A DNA stretch of 64,000 bases from Neorhizobium galegae bv. officinalis (lineage in GTDB: Bacteria > Pseudomonadota > Alphaproteobacteria > Rhizobiales > Rhizobiaceae), in contig CCRI01000007.1 in NCBI GenBank assembly GCA_000985875.1, forward strand, positions 186,001 through 250,000. The letters run 5' to 3'. This document shows positions 43,229 to 53,584 of this stretch, piece by piece. How positions within the stretch are numbered: position 1 is the first letter of the stretch; the number at the start of each line of letters is the position of its first letter. Under the pieces are notes generated by a model, which ran no database searches, had not been told where the DNA came from, and was given only the letters and a program-made list of their open reading frames with translations. The position numbers and the translations under genes are program-made.

Positions 43229-44692
43229 ATGAATGAAGTGACTACAAGACAAGAGGTCGTTGCCGCCCGCGGCATCAAGGTCACCTTCGGCGCCGTCAAG
43301 GCCCTGGACGGCGCCGACCTTGTCATCCATGCCGGCGAATGCGTCGGATTGGTCGGACATAACGGTGCTGGCAAATCCACGATCGTCAACGTCATCAACG
43401 GCGGCCTGCCCCCCCATGCAGGCGAAATCAGCTATGGTGGTGTCCGCGCCCAGCACGGCATCTCGACCGCGCGAGCCAATGGCGTTCGCTGCGTTTTCCA
43501 GGAATTGTCGCTTTGCCCCAACCTGACCGTCAATGAGAACGCCCGCATCATGCACGCGGAACTCGCAGGCTGGAACTGGCGCAGCAGGGCGGGCGCCCTC
43601 GTCAAACTCCAGTTGCAGGAAATTTTTCCCGGCCATGGCATCGATTGCGACAGCACGATCGACGACCTCTCGATCGCCGAGCGACAGATGGTCGAGATCG
43701 CCGTCAGCTTCGCCGGCCTGAACCAGAAGCCGAAACTCGTCATTCTCGATGAACCGACATCTTCGCTCGACGCTGGGCTGGCGGCGCAGCTGATGGCCTA
43801 TATCCGCAGGTTCGTCGGCGAGGGGGGATCGGTCCTGCTGATCTCGCACATCCTGGGCGAAATCCTCTCCACCTCGGACCGCATCGTGGTGATGAAGGAT
43901 GGCCGGGTCGTCGCCGATCGCTCCGCATCGGAGTTCAGCAAACGCAGCCTCGTCGAAGCCATGGGCAACGTGGCGCGCGAAAAGGAGTGGCAGCGCACGG
44001 GTGACAAACGCAATCGAGCGCCGGTGCTTGGCGCCCCTGCGCGACGGGGGCACGGTCTTGCCTTTCAAGCCCATCGCGGCGAAATGATCGGCCTTGCCGG
44101 TCTCGCAGGCCATGGCCAGACGGAAACGCTTCTCGACCTCTATCTGTCTCGCAACAGCAACTGGTGGCCAGCCCGCCGGAAAGAGATCGCCTTCGTTGCC
44201 GGCGACCGCAGCCTGAACGGCATATTCCCGCTCTGGAGCATCCTGAAGAACCTCAGCGTCGCATCGCTTGGCGATTTTTCCGCCAGGACCATCGTGGACC
44301 GTAACCGCGAAGGCGCGCTCGGCAACGGCTGGAAAAAGCGCATCGAGATCCGCACACCGGATATGGAAAACCGCATCCTGTCGCTCTCCGGCGGCAACCA
44401 GCAAAAAGTGCTGTTCGCCCGCGCATTGGCGACGAGCGCGAGGATCGTGCTGATGGACGATCCGATGCGCGGCGTCGATGTCGGTACCAAGCAGGAAGTC
44501 TATGACATCCTCCGCTCTGAAGCGGCAGGCGGCCGCACCTTCATCTGGTATTCGACGGAAATGGACGAGATACGTCTCTGTGACAGGGTTTATGTCTTCC
44601 GGGAAGGAGCGATCGTCGCCGAACTCGCAGGCGACGAGGTCACTGAGAAGAACGTTCTCGAAGCCTCCTTCAGCGGAGGCGAAGCGGCATGA
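43229..44692 (+). CDS. Sugar ABC transporter ATPase, double-domain RbsA type
   Basis: The protein has 487 residues from the ATG at 43229; the ribosome site is weak. Domain one has Walker [12 protein letters not shown], signature [12 protein letters not shown] and Walker [13 protein letters not shown]. Domain two has a degenerate Walker A ([11 protein letters not shown]), signature [15 protein letters not shown] and [15 protein letters not shown], the usual asymmetric pattern of RbsA/MglA ATPases. It overlaps the first permease by four bases. Confidence 0.92.
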   Translation: MNEVTTRQEVVAARGIKVTFGAVKALDGADLVIHAGECVGLVGHNGAGKSTIVNVINGGLPPHAGEISYGGVRAQHGISTARANGVRCVFQELSLCPNLTVNENARIMHAELAGWNWRSRAGALVKLQLQEIFPGHGIDCDSTIDDLSIAERQMVEIAVSFAGLNQKPKLVILDEPTSSLDAGLAAQLMAYIRRFVGEGGSVLLISHILGEILSTSDRIVVMKDGRVVADRSASEFSKRSLVEAMGNVAREKEWQRTGDKRNRAPVLGAPARRGHGLAFQAHRGEMIGLAGLAGHGQTETLLDLYLSRNSNWWPARRKEIAFVAGDRSLNGIFPLWSILKNLSVASLGDFSARTIVDRNREGALGNGWKKRIEIRTPDMENRILSLSGGNQQKVLFARALATSARIVLMDDPMRGVDVGTKQEVYDILRSEAAGGRTFIWYSTEMDEIRLCDRVYVFREGAIVAELAGDEVTEKNVLEASFSGGEAA

Positions 44693-45630
44693 GGATATCC
44701 ACCGGCACGATCCGCCTTGTCATCCCCGCCGCTTCGTTGGCACTGCTGCTTGCTGCCGTCTTCTACATGCAGCCGCGCGCCATGAGCTATACCGGCCTCA
44801 ACCTGCTCTTCAATCTCGCCGTGCCGATCGCCCTCGCGACGGTGGCGCAGATGCTGGTCATGGCGGTCAACGACCTTGATCTGTCGATGGGCGCCTTCGT
44901 CAGCTTCTGCGCTTGCGTGACCGCGACGTTCCTGCAGGCCTCCCCGGCGGTTGGGGTGCTGATTTTCCTCGGTGCTATTGCGGCTTACGCCGTGATTGGT
45001 GTCGTCATTCACGTCCGAGAACTGCCCTCGATCGTCGTGACCCTCGGTATGAGCTTCGTCTGGAGCGGACTCGCGGTCCTCATGCTGCCATCTCCGGGCG
45101 GCGAAGCTCCGGGCTGGGCCCGCTGGCTGATGACCTCCCGGCCCCCCTTCGTGCCGATGGCGATCGTCGCCAGCGTCATCATCGCGCTAGTCACCCATTT
45201 CGCCATCATGCGCTCCTCCGTCGGCGTGCTGATTCGCGGCGTCGGCGGAAATGTCCGCTCGGTTGAACGCGCGGGTTGGTCGGTCATCCGCATCCGTGCG
45301 GGAACCTATGCGCTGGCCGGTTTTTTCGCCGTGCTGTCCGGCATCGCGCTTGTCGGCCTCACGACGTCGGCGGATGCCAACATAGCCCTGCGCTACACAT
45401 TGCTGTCGATCGCGGGTGTCATCCTCGGCGGCGGCGAGTTCATCGGCGGCAAGGTATCCCCGATCGGCGCCGTCATCGGGGCGTTGACCCTGACGCTCGC
45501 CGGTTCGTTCCTGTCCTTCATGCGCATTTCCTCCGACTGGCAGATCGGCGCTCAGGGAGCAATCCTCATCGTCGTTCTGGCGCTGCGCCTCCTCCTCAAC
45601 CGCCTGGAAAAGCGGGAGAAGAGCCGATGA
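44689..45630 (+). CDS. Sugar ABC transporter permease, RbsC type
   Basis: The protein has 313 residues with about eight to ten membrane helices. [22 protein letters not shown] and [26 protein letters not shown] fit the BPD_transp_2 family (the latter resembles the conserved 'GG.S..GG.G...G...GA'). Start and stop both overlap neighbours (ATGA), so the operon is translationally coupled. It forms a heterodimeric channel with the next permease. Confidence 0.9.
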   Translation: MRISTGTIRLVIPAASLALLLAAVFYMQPRAMSYTGLNLLFNLAVPIALATVAQMLVMAVNDLDLSMGAFVSFCACVTATFLQASPAVGVLIFLGAIAAYAVIGVVIHVRELPSIVVTLGMSFVWSGLAVLMLPSPGGEAPGWARWLMTSRPPFVPMAIVASVIIALVTHFAIMRSSVGVLIRGVGGNVRSVERAGWSVIRIRAGTYALAGFFAVLSGIALVGLTTSADANIALRYTLLSIAGVILGGGEFIGGKVSPIGAVIGALTLTLAGSFLSFMRISSDWQIGAQGAILIVVLALRLLLNRLEKREKSR

Positions 45631-46574
45631 GCGGCGTACGCCTTCTCTACTCCAAACCCTGGATCTGGTCTTTCGCGGCCACGATTGCCGTCTGGATCGC
45701 TACCGTCCTCTTCACCGGCGGAGCAAGCTCGCTCGGCCTGTCGCAGGCGGCTCTGACTTTCGCAGCCTTCTCCGTCATCGTCGGCCTCGGCCAGATGTTC
45801 GTGATCACGCTCGGCCCCGGCAATATCGACCTCTCCGTGCCCGCCACGATGACCCTTTCCGGCACGCTGGCGCTGAAGCTGATGGACGTACAGGACGGCA
45901 TGATCGTCGTCGGCCTGCTCGCCTCGATCCTGCTGGGCTTTGCGATCGGTATCGGCAACTACGTGCTTATCAAGCTGCTGCGCATCCCGCCGATCATCGC
46001 GACGCTGTCCATGAGCTTCATCATCCAGTCGACGGCGATCTGGACGAACCGCGGCCTGCGCATCAAGCCCCCGGAGATACTGGCGAACTTCACCACATCC
46101 AATCTGTTGGGTGTTCCCAATATCGCCATCGTCGCGCTCATCCTCTCGGTGATTGCCTGGGTCCTGCTCGAAAAGACAATCTATGGCCGCTGGATCTCGG
46201 CGATCGGTCAGAGCACGTTAGCCGCCCGCATGACGGGAATTCCGATCGACGGCACGCGGCTCGTCACCTACATTCTTTGCGCGGTCCTCGCCTCGATCTG
46301 CGGTTACCTGCTTGCGAGCTTCTCCGGCGGCGCAGCACTCAATATGGGTTCCGAATACCTGCTCATGTCGATCGCGGTTGTCGTGATCGGCGGCACCGCC
46401 GTGGCGGGTGGCAATTCCAACATTCCGGGCATATGGGGGGCCTCGCTGTTCATGTTCCTTGTGGTGTCGATGCTCAACACCTATGGCTTCGGCGCCGGGT
46501 TCCGTCTCATCCTCACCGGCCTCATCATCATCGCCGTCATTCTCCTCGCCGGCGGCCGTCAAGCCAACCGATGA
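45627..46574 (+). CDS. Sugar ABC transporter permease, RbsC type
   Basis: The protein has 315 residues from the ATG at 45627 in the ATGA overlap; the frame is open much further upstream over the preceding gene but that extension reads as a shadow frame. Family features: GLGQMFVITLGPGNIDLSVPATM, NYVLIKLLRIPPIIATLSMSF and AVVVIGGTAVAGGNSNIPGIWGASLF. It pairs with the permease encoded just before. Confidence 0.9.
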   Translation: MSGVRLLYSKPWIWSFAATIAVWIATVLFTGGASSLGLSQAALTFAAFSVIVGLGQMFVITLGPGNIDLSVPATMTLSGTLALKLMDVQDGMIVVGLLASILLGFAIGIGNYVLIKLLRIPPIIATLSMSFIIQSTAIWTNRGLRIKPPEILANFTTSNLLGVPNIAIVALILSVIAWVLLEKTIYGRWISAIGQSTLAARMTGIPIDGTRLVTYILCAVLASICGYLLASFSGGAALNMGSEYLLMSIAVVVIGGTAVAGGNSNIPGIWGASLFMFLVVSMLNTYGFGAGFRLILTGLIIIAVILLAGGRQANR

Positions 46575-46598
46575 ACAACTCCAATCGGACACATTCCC

Positions 46599-47516
46599 AT
46601 GCCGCAGAAAACCTCCATCTACGAGTTTCACGACGAAGCCTTCCGGCAGTTGATCGTCGCCAGCGCAGCCCTCGAGGAGCTTTATTCCGACTGCCGCTGG
46701 GCCGAGGGACCGGTGTGGTTCGCTGACCTGAATTGCCTGATCTGGAGCGATATTCCAAACCAGCGGATGATGCGCTGGGCACCGGAAGGCGGTGTTTCGG
46801 TGTTCCGCTCACAGTCGAATTTCGTCAACGGCAATACGCGCGACCGTCAGGGCCGGCTGGTGTCCTGCGAACACGGCGGCAGGCGCGTGACGCGTACCGA
46901 GATTGACGGGTCGATCACCATTCTGGCCGACCGCTACCAGGGCAAGCGCCTCAATTCGCCGAACGACGTCGTCGTGCACTCGGACGGCAGCGTCTGGTTC
47001 ACCGATCCGACCTACGGCATCAAGTCCGACTACGAAGGTTACCGGGCCGAGCCGGAACAGGATACACGTAACGTCTACCGCCTCGATCCGGCGAGTGGCG
47101 ATCTTGAGGCGGTCGTCACCGATTTCGGACAGCCGAATGGTCTTGCCTTTTCTCCGGACGAAACAAAACTCTATATCGCCGACTCCGCCTCCAGCCACGA
47201 CATCAGGGCGCCGCGGCACATCCGGGTGTTCGATGTCGTCGACGGCAAGCGTCTCGCCAATGACCGGATTTTCTGCAGCCTGGACAACGGCCTGCCGGAT
47301 GGTTTCCGTGTCGATGTAAAAGGAAATGTCTGGACGAGCGCCGGCGACGGCGTGCATTGCTTCTCGCCCGGCGGGGTGCTGCTCGGCAAGATCCTCGTGC
47401 CGCAGACGGTCGCGAACCTCACCTTCGGGGGGCCGCGCAGGAATAGGCTGTTCATCACCGCCACCAAATCGCTCTATTGTGTATTCGTGGCGACCAACGG
47501 CGTGGCATTGGGCTGA
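46599..47516 (+). CDS. SMP-30/gluconolactonase family protein
   Basis: The protein has 305 residues. It starts 24 bases after the permease stop, so it is probably the operon's last gene. SMP-30 beta-propeller elements: the metal-ligand Glu in RWAEGPVWF, NSPNDVVVHSDGSVWFTDPTYG, GQPNGLAFSPDETKLYIAD and DGFRVDVKGNVWTSAGDGV. The family hydrolyses sugar lactones. In this operon it likely opens a lactone of the imported sugar after oxidation. No ribosome site is obvious. Confidence 0.88.
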   Translation: MPQKTSIYEFHDEAFRQLIVASAALEELYSDCRWAEGPVWFADLNCLIWSDIPNQRMMRWAPEGGVSVFRSQSNFVNGNTRDRQGRLVSCEHGGRRVTRTEIDGSITILADRYQGKRLNSPNDVVVHSDGSVWFTDPTYGIKSDYEGYRAEPEQDTRNVYRLDPASGDLEAVVTDFGQPNGLAFSPDETKLYIADSASSHDIRAPRHIRVFDVVDGKRLANDRIFCSLDNGLPDGFRVDVKGNVWTSAGDGVHCFSPGGVLLGKILVPQTVANLTFGGPRRNRLFITATKSLYCVFVATNGVALG

Positions 47517-47746
47517 TTGCGCAGCTCATGAACGCGGTGTGGGATTCTGCGCCGACGGATCGTTGCGAATAGCTGTTGCAGCGACGGAGGTGCTGAGCCC
47601 CGCCGGCGCTTTGCAGTTCCGCGGCCCGTTATTTGCTCGCCGCCGGAACACTTGGCCGCGGCGATAGTTCCATGGCGCTGGCTTCGTGATCGGCACGAGA
47701 GCTGGGAGAAAGGGATCGCGATGGAGCGGATCGAGGGATCATTTCC

Positions 47747-49657
47747 GTGGAAGCCGGTTCGATGAGAAGAGGCGGATCAAAGGCCGTGAGCGAAGAGGAT
47801 TCGATCGCGGACCGATATGGTGTCGAGGCGAAACGGCCCTCGCCAAGCGGTGAGGATGTACCTGTCCCGGAAATCGGCCGGCGAAAAATACTCTCGGCAT
47901 TAAAGGGGCTTCCGCCTGCCCGGACCCCGCATTTCGCTTCCGATCCGCCGAAATGTTTCCTCCCGGATTTCGCGAGCACCGATCGGGTCTGGGGGCTGTC
48001 GTGCCAGCTTTACGAATTGAGGTCGGAACGGAACTGGGGGATGGGCGATTTTGCCGACCTCCGATCGGTCATAGGCCTGGCAAAAGCGTGGGGAGCCGAT
48101 TTTGTCGGCCTCAATCCCCTCCACGCCCCGTTTCTTGCCGCCCCCGACCGATGCAGCCCCTACGAACCGTCCAACCGTGGGTTTCTCAATCCGCTCTATA
48201 TCGCCGTCGATGAGGTCGAGGGCTTTACATGGTCTCCGGAAGTGCAGGGCGAGATCGAGCAATTGCGCCTTGCGCCGTTGGTGGATTACGGACGGGTGGC
48301 CCGCGTAAAGCTCGATAACCTCCGCAGGGTCTGGCGGAGTTCAAAGCATCTGCGAAGGGAAAACAGTGTCGCCGATCGCGAATTCTCGACGTTTCGTCAC
48401 GATGGTGGCGAGGCGCTCCGCCTTCATGCGCTGTTCGAGGCCATTTCCGAGGCCCAGGTGGTTTCGGGCGGAGAGGCGGGCTGGCACCGCTGGCCGGAAC
48501 CATACCGTGATCCGAAAAGCAAACCCGTGTCCCGCTTCGCCGAAGAACACGAAGATGAGGTCGCGTTTCACATGTGGCTTCAATGGCTGGCGCATCGGCA
48601 GCTCTTGGAGGCTGCCGATCACGCGCAGAAATTGGGGATGCGTATAGGGCTATACCTCGATGTCGCGGTTGGCGAAGCCCTCGATGGTTCCGGGACCTGG
48701 AGCAACCGCGGGATCTATGTCCAAGGCGCGAGCATAGGTAGCCCACCGGACCCGATGGCCGCTAGCGGACAGGACTGGCGGCTGGCGGCTTTTCACCCCT
48801 CGGCGATTGCCGAAGGCGAGCCATCTCCGTTCGAAAAGCTGATGTCCGCTGTCATGCGATATGCCGGTGCTGTCCGTATCGATCATGCCGCCGCCCTGCG
48901 CCGGCTATTTCTGGTGCCCGCGGAAAATGGACCCGAGCAGGGAGCCTATGTCGCCTATCCTCAGCCGTCGCTGATCGCCACGCTGGCGGCATTGTCCGAG
49001 AGATACCGCTGCGTGGTGATCGGAGAGGACCTCGGCAACCTGCCGAAGGGATTACAAGCCGAATTGGCAGCGGCGAATATCCTGTCCTATCGGATAATAT
49101 CCTATGAGCAGACCAGGAATGGCTTCAGGCCGGCCGCGGACTATCCGTCCCTCGCACTTGCCTGTGTGTCGACCCACGATCACCAGACTTTTGTCGGATG
49201 GTGGAAGGCGGCAGACGTCGAGATGCGCATCAGCCACGGGCTCGTTTCCGGCGACGCTGGCCGCCAGCAGATGAAGGACCGCAAGAGGGAACGAAGACAG
49301 GTTCTGCGGGCGTTCAAAGCGGCCGGGCTCCCGGTCGCTGCAACGGGCGAAGCCACGGTGCGCGAGAATGACATTTCGGCACTGGCCGTGATGGCGCACC
49401 GTTTCATCGCGAAGACGCCGTCGTTGCTCGTGGCAGTGCGATTGGCTGACGTGACGGACGAGAAACAGCCCACGAACGTACCGGGGACCAGTGACACCTA
49501 CCCGAACTGGAAACCCAAACTATCGGTGACCGTTGAGGAGCTGGCGGATCTGGCCCATACCCATCCCATCATCGTTGCGGTCGGCGAGGAACGTCGTTCT
49601 CCACGCGCCGTTCAATCCACTCAGGTCGAAGGGCGTCATCACTCGAACCGGAACTGA
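47747..49657 (+). CDS. malQ: 4-alpha-glucanotransferase (GH77, amylomaltase)
   Basis: The protein has 636 residues from a GTG at 47747 (GAGGGA 8 bases upstream); an ATG at 47762 is also possible. GH77 elements: RNWGMGDFADLRSVI, DRCSPYEPSNRGFLNPLYI, the nucleophile region GAVRIDHAAALRRLFLVP, the acid/base region VVIGEDLGNLPKG, the third acid in VSTHDHQTFVGWW and the ending NVPGTSDTYPNWKPKL. It transfers maltodextrin units between glucans, in glycogen/maltodextrin metabolism. It stands alone, without other glycogen genes nearby. Confidence 0.9.
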   Translation: MEAGSMRRGGSKAVSEEDSIADRYGVEAKRPSPSGEDVPVPEIGRRKILSALKGLPPARTPHFASDPPKCFLPDFASTDRVWGLSCQLYELRSERNWGMGDFADLRSVIGLAKAWGADFVGLNPLHAPFLAAPDRCSPYEPSNRGFLNPLYIAVDEVEGFTWSPEVQGEIEQLRLAPLVDYGRVARVKLDNLRRVWRSSKHLRRENSVADREFSTFRHDGGEALRLHALFEAISEAQVVSGGEAGWHRWPEPYRDPKSKPVSRFAEEHEDEVAFHMWLQWLAHRQLLEAADHAQKLGMRIGLYLDVAVGEALDGSGTWSNRGIYVQGASIGSPPDPMAASGQDWRLAAFHPSAIAEGEPSPFEKLMSAVMRYAGAVRIDHAAALRRLFLVPAENGPEQGAYVAYPQPSLIATLAALSERYRCVVIGEDLGNLPKGLQAELAAANILSYRIISYEQTRNGFRPAADYPSLALACVSTHDHQTFVGWWKAADVEMRISHGLVSGDAGRQQMKDRKRERRQVLRAFKAAGLPVAATGEATVRENDISALAVMAHRFIAKTPSLLVAVRLADVTDEKQPTNVPGTSDTYPNWKPKLSVTVEELADLAHTHPIIVAVGEERRSPRAVQSTQVEGRHHSNRN

Positions 49658-49902
49658 GAGGAAGGCGATCACGCACGGAAGGATCGGCGACGCCATCGCT
49701 CTGCCGTCGCGGCGACCTGGATGACTGGGGATCACTGGAAGCGATTGTAAGGTAGGATCGAAAATCCAACCGCACGGCTTTTCAGGCACAGCATCTGTAT
49801 TCAATAGGATGGGAGAGGCCGGCGGCTGTCAAATGATGCGCCGGCATCTCACTGGCTTCGCCTTTCGGCTCGACCTTTTGTAGTCTAAACGTGCAGTGCC
49901 GA

Positions 49903-50106
49903 TTAAAGGGCGCTGACGTTTTCGGCCTTTGATTTTCCAGTTTTGCGGTCCTGGCCTAGCTCATAGCTTACCTTTTGTCCCTCTCTCAAAGATCCGCCTC
50001 GTTCCAGTGCGGAGACATGCACAAACACGTCCGCTCCACCATTCTCGGGCGTGATGAAGCCAAACCCTTTGTCTTCGTTGAAAAATTTGACAGTACCGGT
50101 AGGCAT
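49903..50106 (-). CDS. Cold-shock protein, CspA family
   Basis: The protein has 67 residues from the ATG at 50106 with AGGAG 7 bases upstream; the open frame continues further but without family similarity. RNP-1 is KGFGFI and RNP-2 is VFVHVSAL. It is a single-stranded nucleic-acid-binding RNA chaperone. The convergent/divergent neighbours are unrelated metabolic genes. Confidence 0.93.
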   Translation of the reverse strand: MPTGTVKFFNEDKGFGFITPENGGADVFVHVSALERGGSLREGQKVSYELGQDRKTGKSKAENVSAL

Positions 50107-50544
50107 GAAGGCTCCTGATGTTTGCACGGCCGTTGCCGCGAGCGGGAGCCTATAGCGCATTCCTCCCGCTTTCAAGGCATGCGCGACTTCCTTGTTAACG
50201 AGACGCATCTTGTCGGGTGCTTGGCGGTAAGGTTGAGGTTGTCGGATTGGTGGTCAGGGACGGGGAGATTCGATCGTACGATCGCAGCCGGGTTCGTTCC
50301 CGGAAGATCTCAATCGATCGGTTGGCATGGCCGGTGCACCTACCGCTCAAGGCGTCCTCCTCGCAGGACCCCTGAGGATTTTCACAAGTGATCCGTCATC
50401 AGGATGTTAACAAAGACAAATACCTAAATTCCCGGGACATCTTTTTGGATGGTGCATGGAGCGGGGCAACTCACTGCCGAATAACGATGCCCGGCCATCG
50501 GGCCATTCGTCGGGCGCTGATAACGGCCATGAGGGAAATAACCG
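50107..50544. other. Intergenic region before the PstS-like gene
   Basis: 438 bases hold the divergent promoters of cspA and the PstS-like gene. A perfect palindrome CGATCGTACGATCG lies at 50271-50284. I do not see a convincing Pho box. No small gene is supported. Confidence 0.4.
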
Positions 50545-51630
50545 ATGGAACGTTTCTTTCGACAGACGCATGGGCTGGGTGCGGCTGGCGCCCCTCTTTG
50601 GGGACTCATCGGGATCGCTTTCATGCTTTGGCCAACAGTGGTCATGGCCGATCCGATCCGCGGGGCTGGATCAACCTTTGCTGCACCCATTATCGCCAGA
50701 TGGGCCGAGAACTACGAGAAGGCGCGCATGGACGACGGCGATTTCAGTTCGCCGGACTGGACCGTCGACTATGAATTGGTGGGTTCCCTGGCTGGTTTGA
50801 TGCGCCTCGACCAGCCAGAACTCGACTTTGCCGCATCAGATGTGCCTGTTTCGCATGAGGAACTGGCAAAGCATGGCCGGCAGCAGTTTCCGATCGTGCT
50901 CGGCAGCGTGGCTGTCGCCGTCAACCTCGATGGGATCGAGAAAGACGGGATCAAGCTTACCGGACCTATTCTTGCCGACATCTACCTGGGAAAGATCAAG
51001 TCCTGGGCCGATCCGGCGATCAAGGCCGTAAATCCGGATATCGCGTTTCCCGACCTGGCGATCGGCGTCGTCACGCGCAAGGACGGTTCGGGGACCACCT
51101 TTATATTCACGGAGTATCTGTCGTCCGTCAGCCCGGAATGGAAGGCGACCCATGGTGCGGATACTCTGATCAAGTGGCCCATCGGAACCTCCGTGGAGGG
51201 CACCCAGGATCTCATACGCTCCGTGCAGGCGACCAAGGGCGCCATTTCTTATGCCGATTTCGGCCAGGTGAAACGGGCAAATCTCCCCTACGCGGCCATC
51301 GGTAACAGGGCGGGCAAGTTCGTCAAGCCGGGGCCGGAAGGCGTGCGGGCCGCCGCAAGCGCGTCCTCTTGGGATGAATCGAAGGATTTCGCGGTGTCGT
51401 TGACCGACCAGCCGGCCGAGGGGGCATATCCGATCGCCGGGGCAACTTTCGTGGTCGTTTCCAGGAAGATAGGACCGCACAGGTTCGGGCGGGTTCAAGA
51501 CTTCTTCCGCCTCGCATTCGAAAAGGGTGGCAAGGACGCCGAGGCGCTGGGCTACGTGCCCGTGACACCGCAAATGGTCAGCCAGATCGTCAAATACTGG
51601 CTGAAGAAGGACACTGCCGCCAGCCAGTAG
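50545..51630 (+). CDS. PstS-like phosphate-binding protein
   Basis: The protein has 361 residues; GAGGGA is 8 bases before the ATG. A signal peptide (LIGIAFMLWPTVVMA) precedes DPIRGAGSTFAAPIIARWAENY, the PstS N-terminal phosphate-site motif. The second phosphate loop is TRKDGSGTTFIFTEYLSSVSPEW, and LDFAASDVPVS fits as well. PstS feeds phosphate to a PstCAB importer, but here the following gene is a Na/Pi cotransporter and no pstCAB is present. Orphan PstS-like proteins can also act in signalling. Confidence 0.88.
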   Translation: MERFFRQTHGLGAAGAPLWGLIGIAFMLWPTVVMADPIRGAGSTFAAPIIARWAENYEKARMDDGDFSSPDWTVDYELVGSLAGLMRLDQPELDFAASDVPVSHEELAKHGRQQFPIVLGSVAVAVNLDGIEKDGIKLTGPILADIYLGKIKSWADPAIKAVNPDIAFPDLAIGVVTRKDGSGTTFIFTEYLSSVSPEWKATHGADTLIKWPIGTSVEGTQDLIRSVQATKGAISYADFGQVKRANLPYAAIGNRAGKFVKPGPEGVRAAASASSWDESKDFAVSLTDQPAEGAYPIAGATFVVVSRKIGPHRFGRVQDFFRLAFEKGGKDAEALGYVPVTPQMVSQIVKYWLKKDTAASQ

Positions 51631-51731
51631 GCTGGTGCTTCGTAGCCAGGTTTTTCACTCCGGCGTTCCGGGCCGGTTGCGAAGGCCTTGTTGGATCGCG
51701 CCGCCACGGCGTCAAAAAGGGGTTAGGCGTA

Positions 51732-53465
51732 ATGAATATTGATATCTTTAAGGATATTCTGGTCCCCGTCATCGGCGGCCTCGGGATTTTCATGCTTGGT
51801 CTGGAGTTCATGTCGAACGGCATCCAGGCCCTCTCCGTCAACAAGATGCGGGCGTTCCTCGCCAAGGCAGCGGGGACGCCGATCAAGGGCGTTATTGCCG
51901 GTACGGTCATCACCGGGGTCATTCAATCCTCCACGGCCATGACCGTCATGGTCGTGGGCCTCGTCAACGCAGGCGTCGTCGGCCTGCGGCCGGCCATCAG
52001 CGTCATCATGGGGGCGAATATCGGCACGACCCTTGGAAACGGTCTGATCGCCCTGCCGCTCGGTCCCCTCGGTCTGATCTTCGCCGGCACGTTCTCGCTG
52101 GTCTATTGCTTTTCCAAGAACGAGAAGGTGCGCAATATCGCGCTGGCCTGCATGGGCTTTGCGCTGATCTTTTATGGCCTCAATCTGATGACGGGTGGTC
52201 TCCGGCCTCTGCGCAACATACCGGAGGTCATGGCCGTTCTGTCGACGTTGACGGCGGACTCCTATTACAATCTGATCAAATGCGTGCTGATCGCCGCCGG
52301 CGTCACCGCGATGATCCATTCATCGTCCGCGACGATCGGGATCGTCATGGGGCTCGGCGCCGCGGGTGTCCTCGACTGGACGACAGCGGTTGCCTTCTCG
52401 CTGGGTGCCGATCTGGGGACCACGATCACCTCGTGGATCGCTTCCCTCAATCTTTCGAAAAATGCCAAGCGCGCGGCCTACGCGCATATGTCCTTCAACA
52501 TCATCGGCGTCTGCATCACCGTTCCGCTGTTCTTCGTCTCGATCGATGTGCTGGCATGGGCGATGCAATGGTTCGGCGGCGATCCGGGTGTCGCCGTCGT
52601 GATTGAGGGCAAGGAAACCTTTCCGCTGGTTCCCGTGGCCGTCGGTCTCTATTCCACGTTCTTCAACGTTTTCAACACGGCGCTGCTGTTTCCCTTCGTC
52701 GGCGTGTTCGACCGGGTCCTGTCGCGGATCGGGCGCACGGATGCCGAGGATGCGGAGGATTATTCGACACCGAAATTCCTCGACCGCAAGCTTGCCGGCA
52801 ATTTTGCCCTTGCGGTTCCGGCAGTGCAGAAGGAAACCGCCCGGCACCTTCAGGCCGGTGCCATGTTCCTGGACATCGCCCGTTCCGCCAAGTCGGCCCC
52901 ATCCGATCCGGGCGAACACTATCTCGCCACCGATATCCTCAGCCGCGATATTCGCGACTATACCGCATCGCTGATGAAGGAGGATCTGCCCTACGAGCAG
53001 CTCGATCTCGTCGCAAGCCTGATCGAGGAGGCGGATTTTACCGCGGCCCTGACGGAATCGATGCATCAGGTCGCCCGGCGGGTAAGGCGTGAAAAGTTCA
53101 GCAGCCAGGCCCAGGCGATCGTCGATGTCGCATTGAACAAGCTGGGCACCGCCCTGCAGGAAATCATGCCCGATCACGGCGTCACCAGTCCCGACATGCC
53201 TGCCGGCCATGTCAGTCTCCCCGAAATAGAGGAACTGCGTGCCCGCACGCTGGCGCTCGGACCCAATGCCGGCGCTGCGGAACGTGGCACCATCCTTGCG
53301 CTGCTCGGTTCGATCGAACGGGCGCAGATCCTGATCCACCGGATCGATGCGGAGCGCAAGTCTGTGAACCGGCAGAGCATCCTGTCGCGCGTGTCCCGCA
53401 AGCGCGACGAACAGGCTCGTCCCGTCAGCAACGAGGGCGGGTTCAGTCCGATGCCAGCCGAGTAA
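51732..53465 (+). CDS. Na+/phosphate cotransporter (NptA/PF02690 type) with PhoU-like tail
   Basis: The protein has 577 residues; AAGGGG precedes the ATG. Two inverted repeats carry the family motif: GVIQSSTAMTVMVVGLVNAG with GANIGTTLGN, and AMIHSSSATIGIVMGL with GADLGTTITSWIA. The C-terminal 220 residues (from about residue 350) are helical and PhoU-like. It imports phosphate with sodium. It lies 100 bases after the PstS-like gene, probably in one transcript. Confidence 0.9.
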   Translation: MNIDIFKDILVPVIGGLGIFMLGLEFMSNGIQALSVNKMRAFLAKAAGTPIKGVIAGTVITGVIQSSTAMTVMVVGLVNAGVVGLRPAISVIMGANIGTTLGNGLIALPLGPLGLIFAGTFSLVYCFSKNEKVRNIALACMGFALIFYGLNLMTGGLRPLRNIPEVMAVLSTLTADSYYNLIKCVLIAAGVTAMIHSSSATIGIVMGLGAAGVLDWTTAVAFSLGADLGTTITSWIASLNLSKNAKRAAYAHMSFNIIGVCITVPLFFVSIDVLAWAMQWFGGDPGVAVVIEGKETFPLVPVAVGLYSTFFNVFNTALLFPFVGVFDRVLSRIGRTDAEDAEDYSTPKFLDRKLAGNFALAVPAVQKETARHLQAGAMFLDIARSAKSAPSDPGEHYLATDILSRDIRDYTASLMKEDLPYEQLDLVASLIEEADFTAALTESMHQVARRVRREKFSSQAQAIVDVALNKLGTALQEIMPDHGVTSPDMPAGHVSLPEIEELRARTLALGPNAGAAERGTILALLGSIERAQILIHRIDAERKSVNRQSILSRVSRKRDEQARPVSNEGGFSPMPAE

Positions 53466-53490
53466 CGGACATTGCCGTCAAGATCCGCGC

Positions 53491-53518
53491 GTGGCATCTT
53501 CGCGATAGAAGATGCCAC
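53491..53518. promoter_or_regulatory. Perfect hairpin between the Na/Pi and DUF808 genes
   Basis: GTGGCATCTT (53491-53500) pairs with AAGATGCCAC (53509-53518) with an 8-base loop. No T-run follows. It is a candidate partial terminator or RNA-processing site that could lower expression of the downstream gene. Confidence 0.55.
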
Positions 53519-53584
53519 GTCCTCGCGTTAAGGGATGACGGCTACCCGTTGCCGCTGCGCAATCTCTAAACCACGGAGGCTCGA

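Noticed and set aside
42056..44404. A 782-codon open frame on the minus strand over the sugar ABC genes
   Set aside because: Antisense to a binding protein and an RbsA ATPase with intact motifs.
50209..50544. Search for a Pho box before the PstS-like gene
   Set aside because: No convincing paired CTGTCAT-like repeats were seen, so none is reported.
52320..53339. A 339-codon minus-strand frame over the Na/Pi cotransporter
   Set aside because: Antisense to the intact transporter, with no family similarity.
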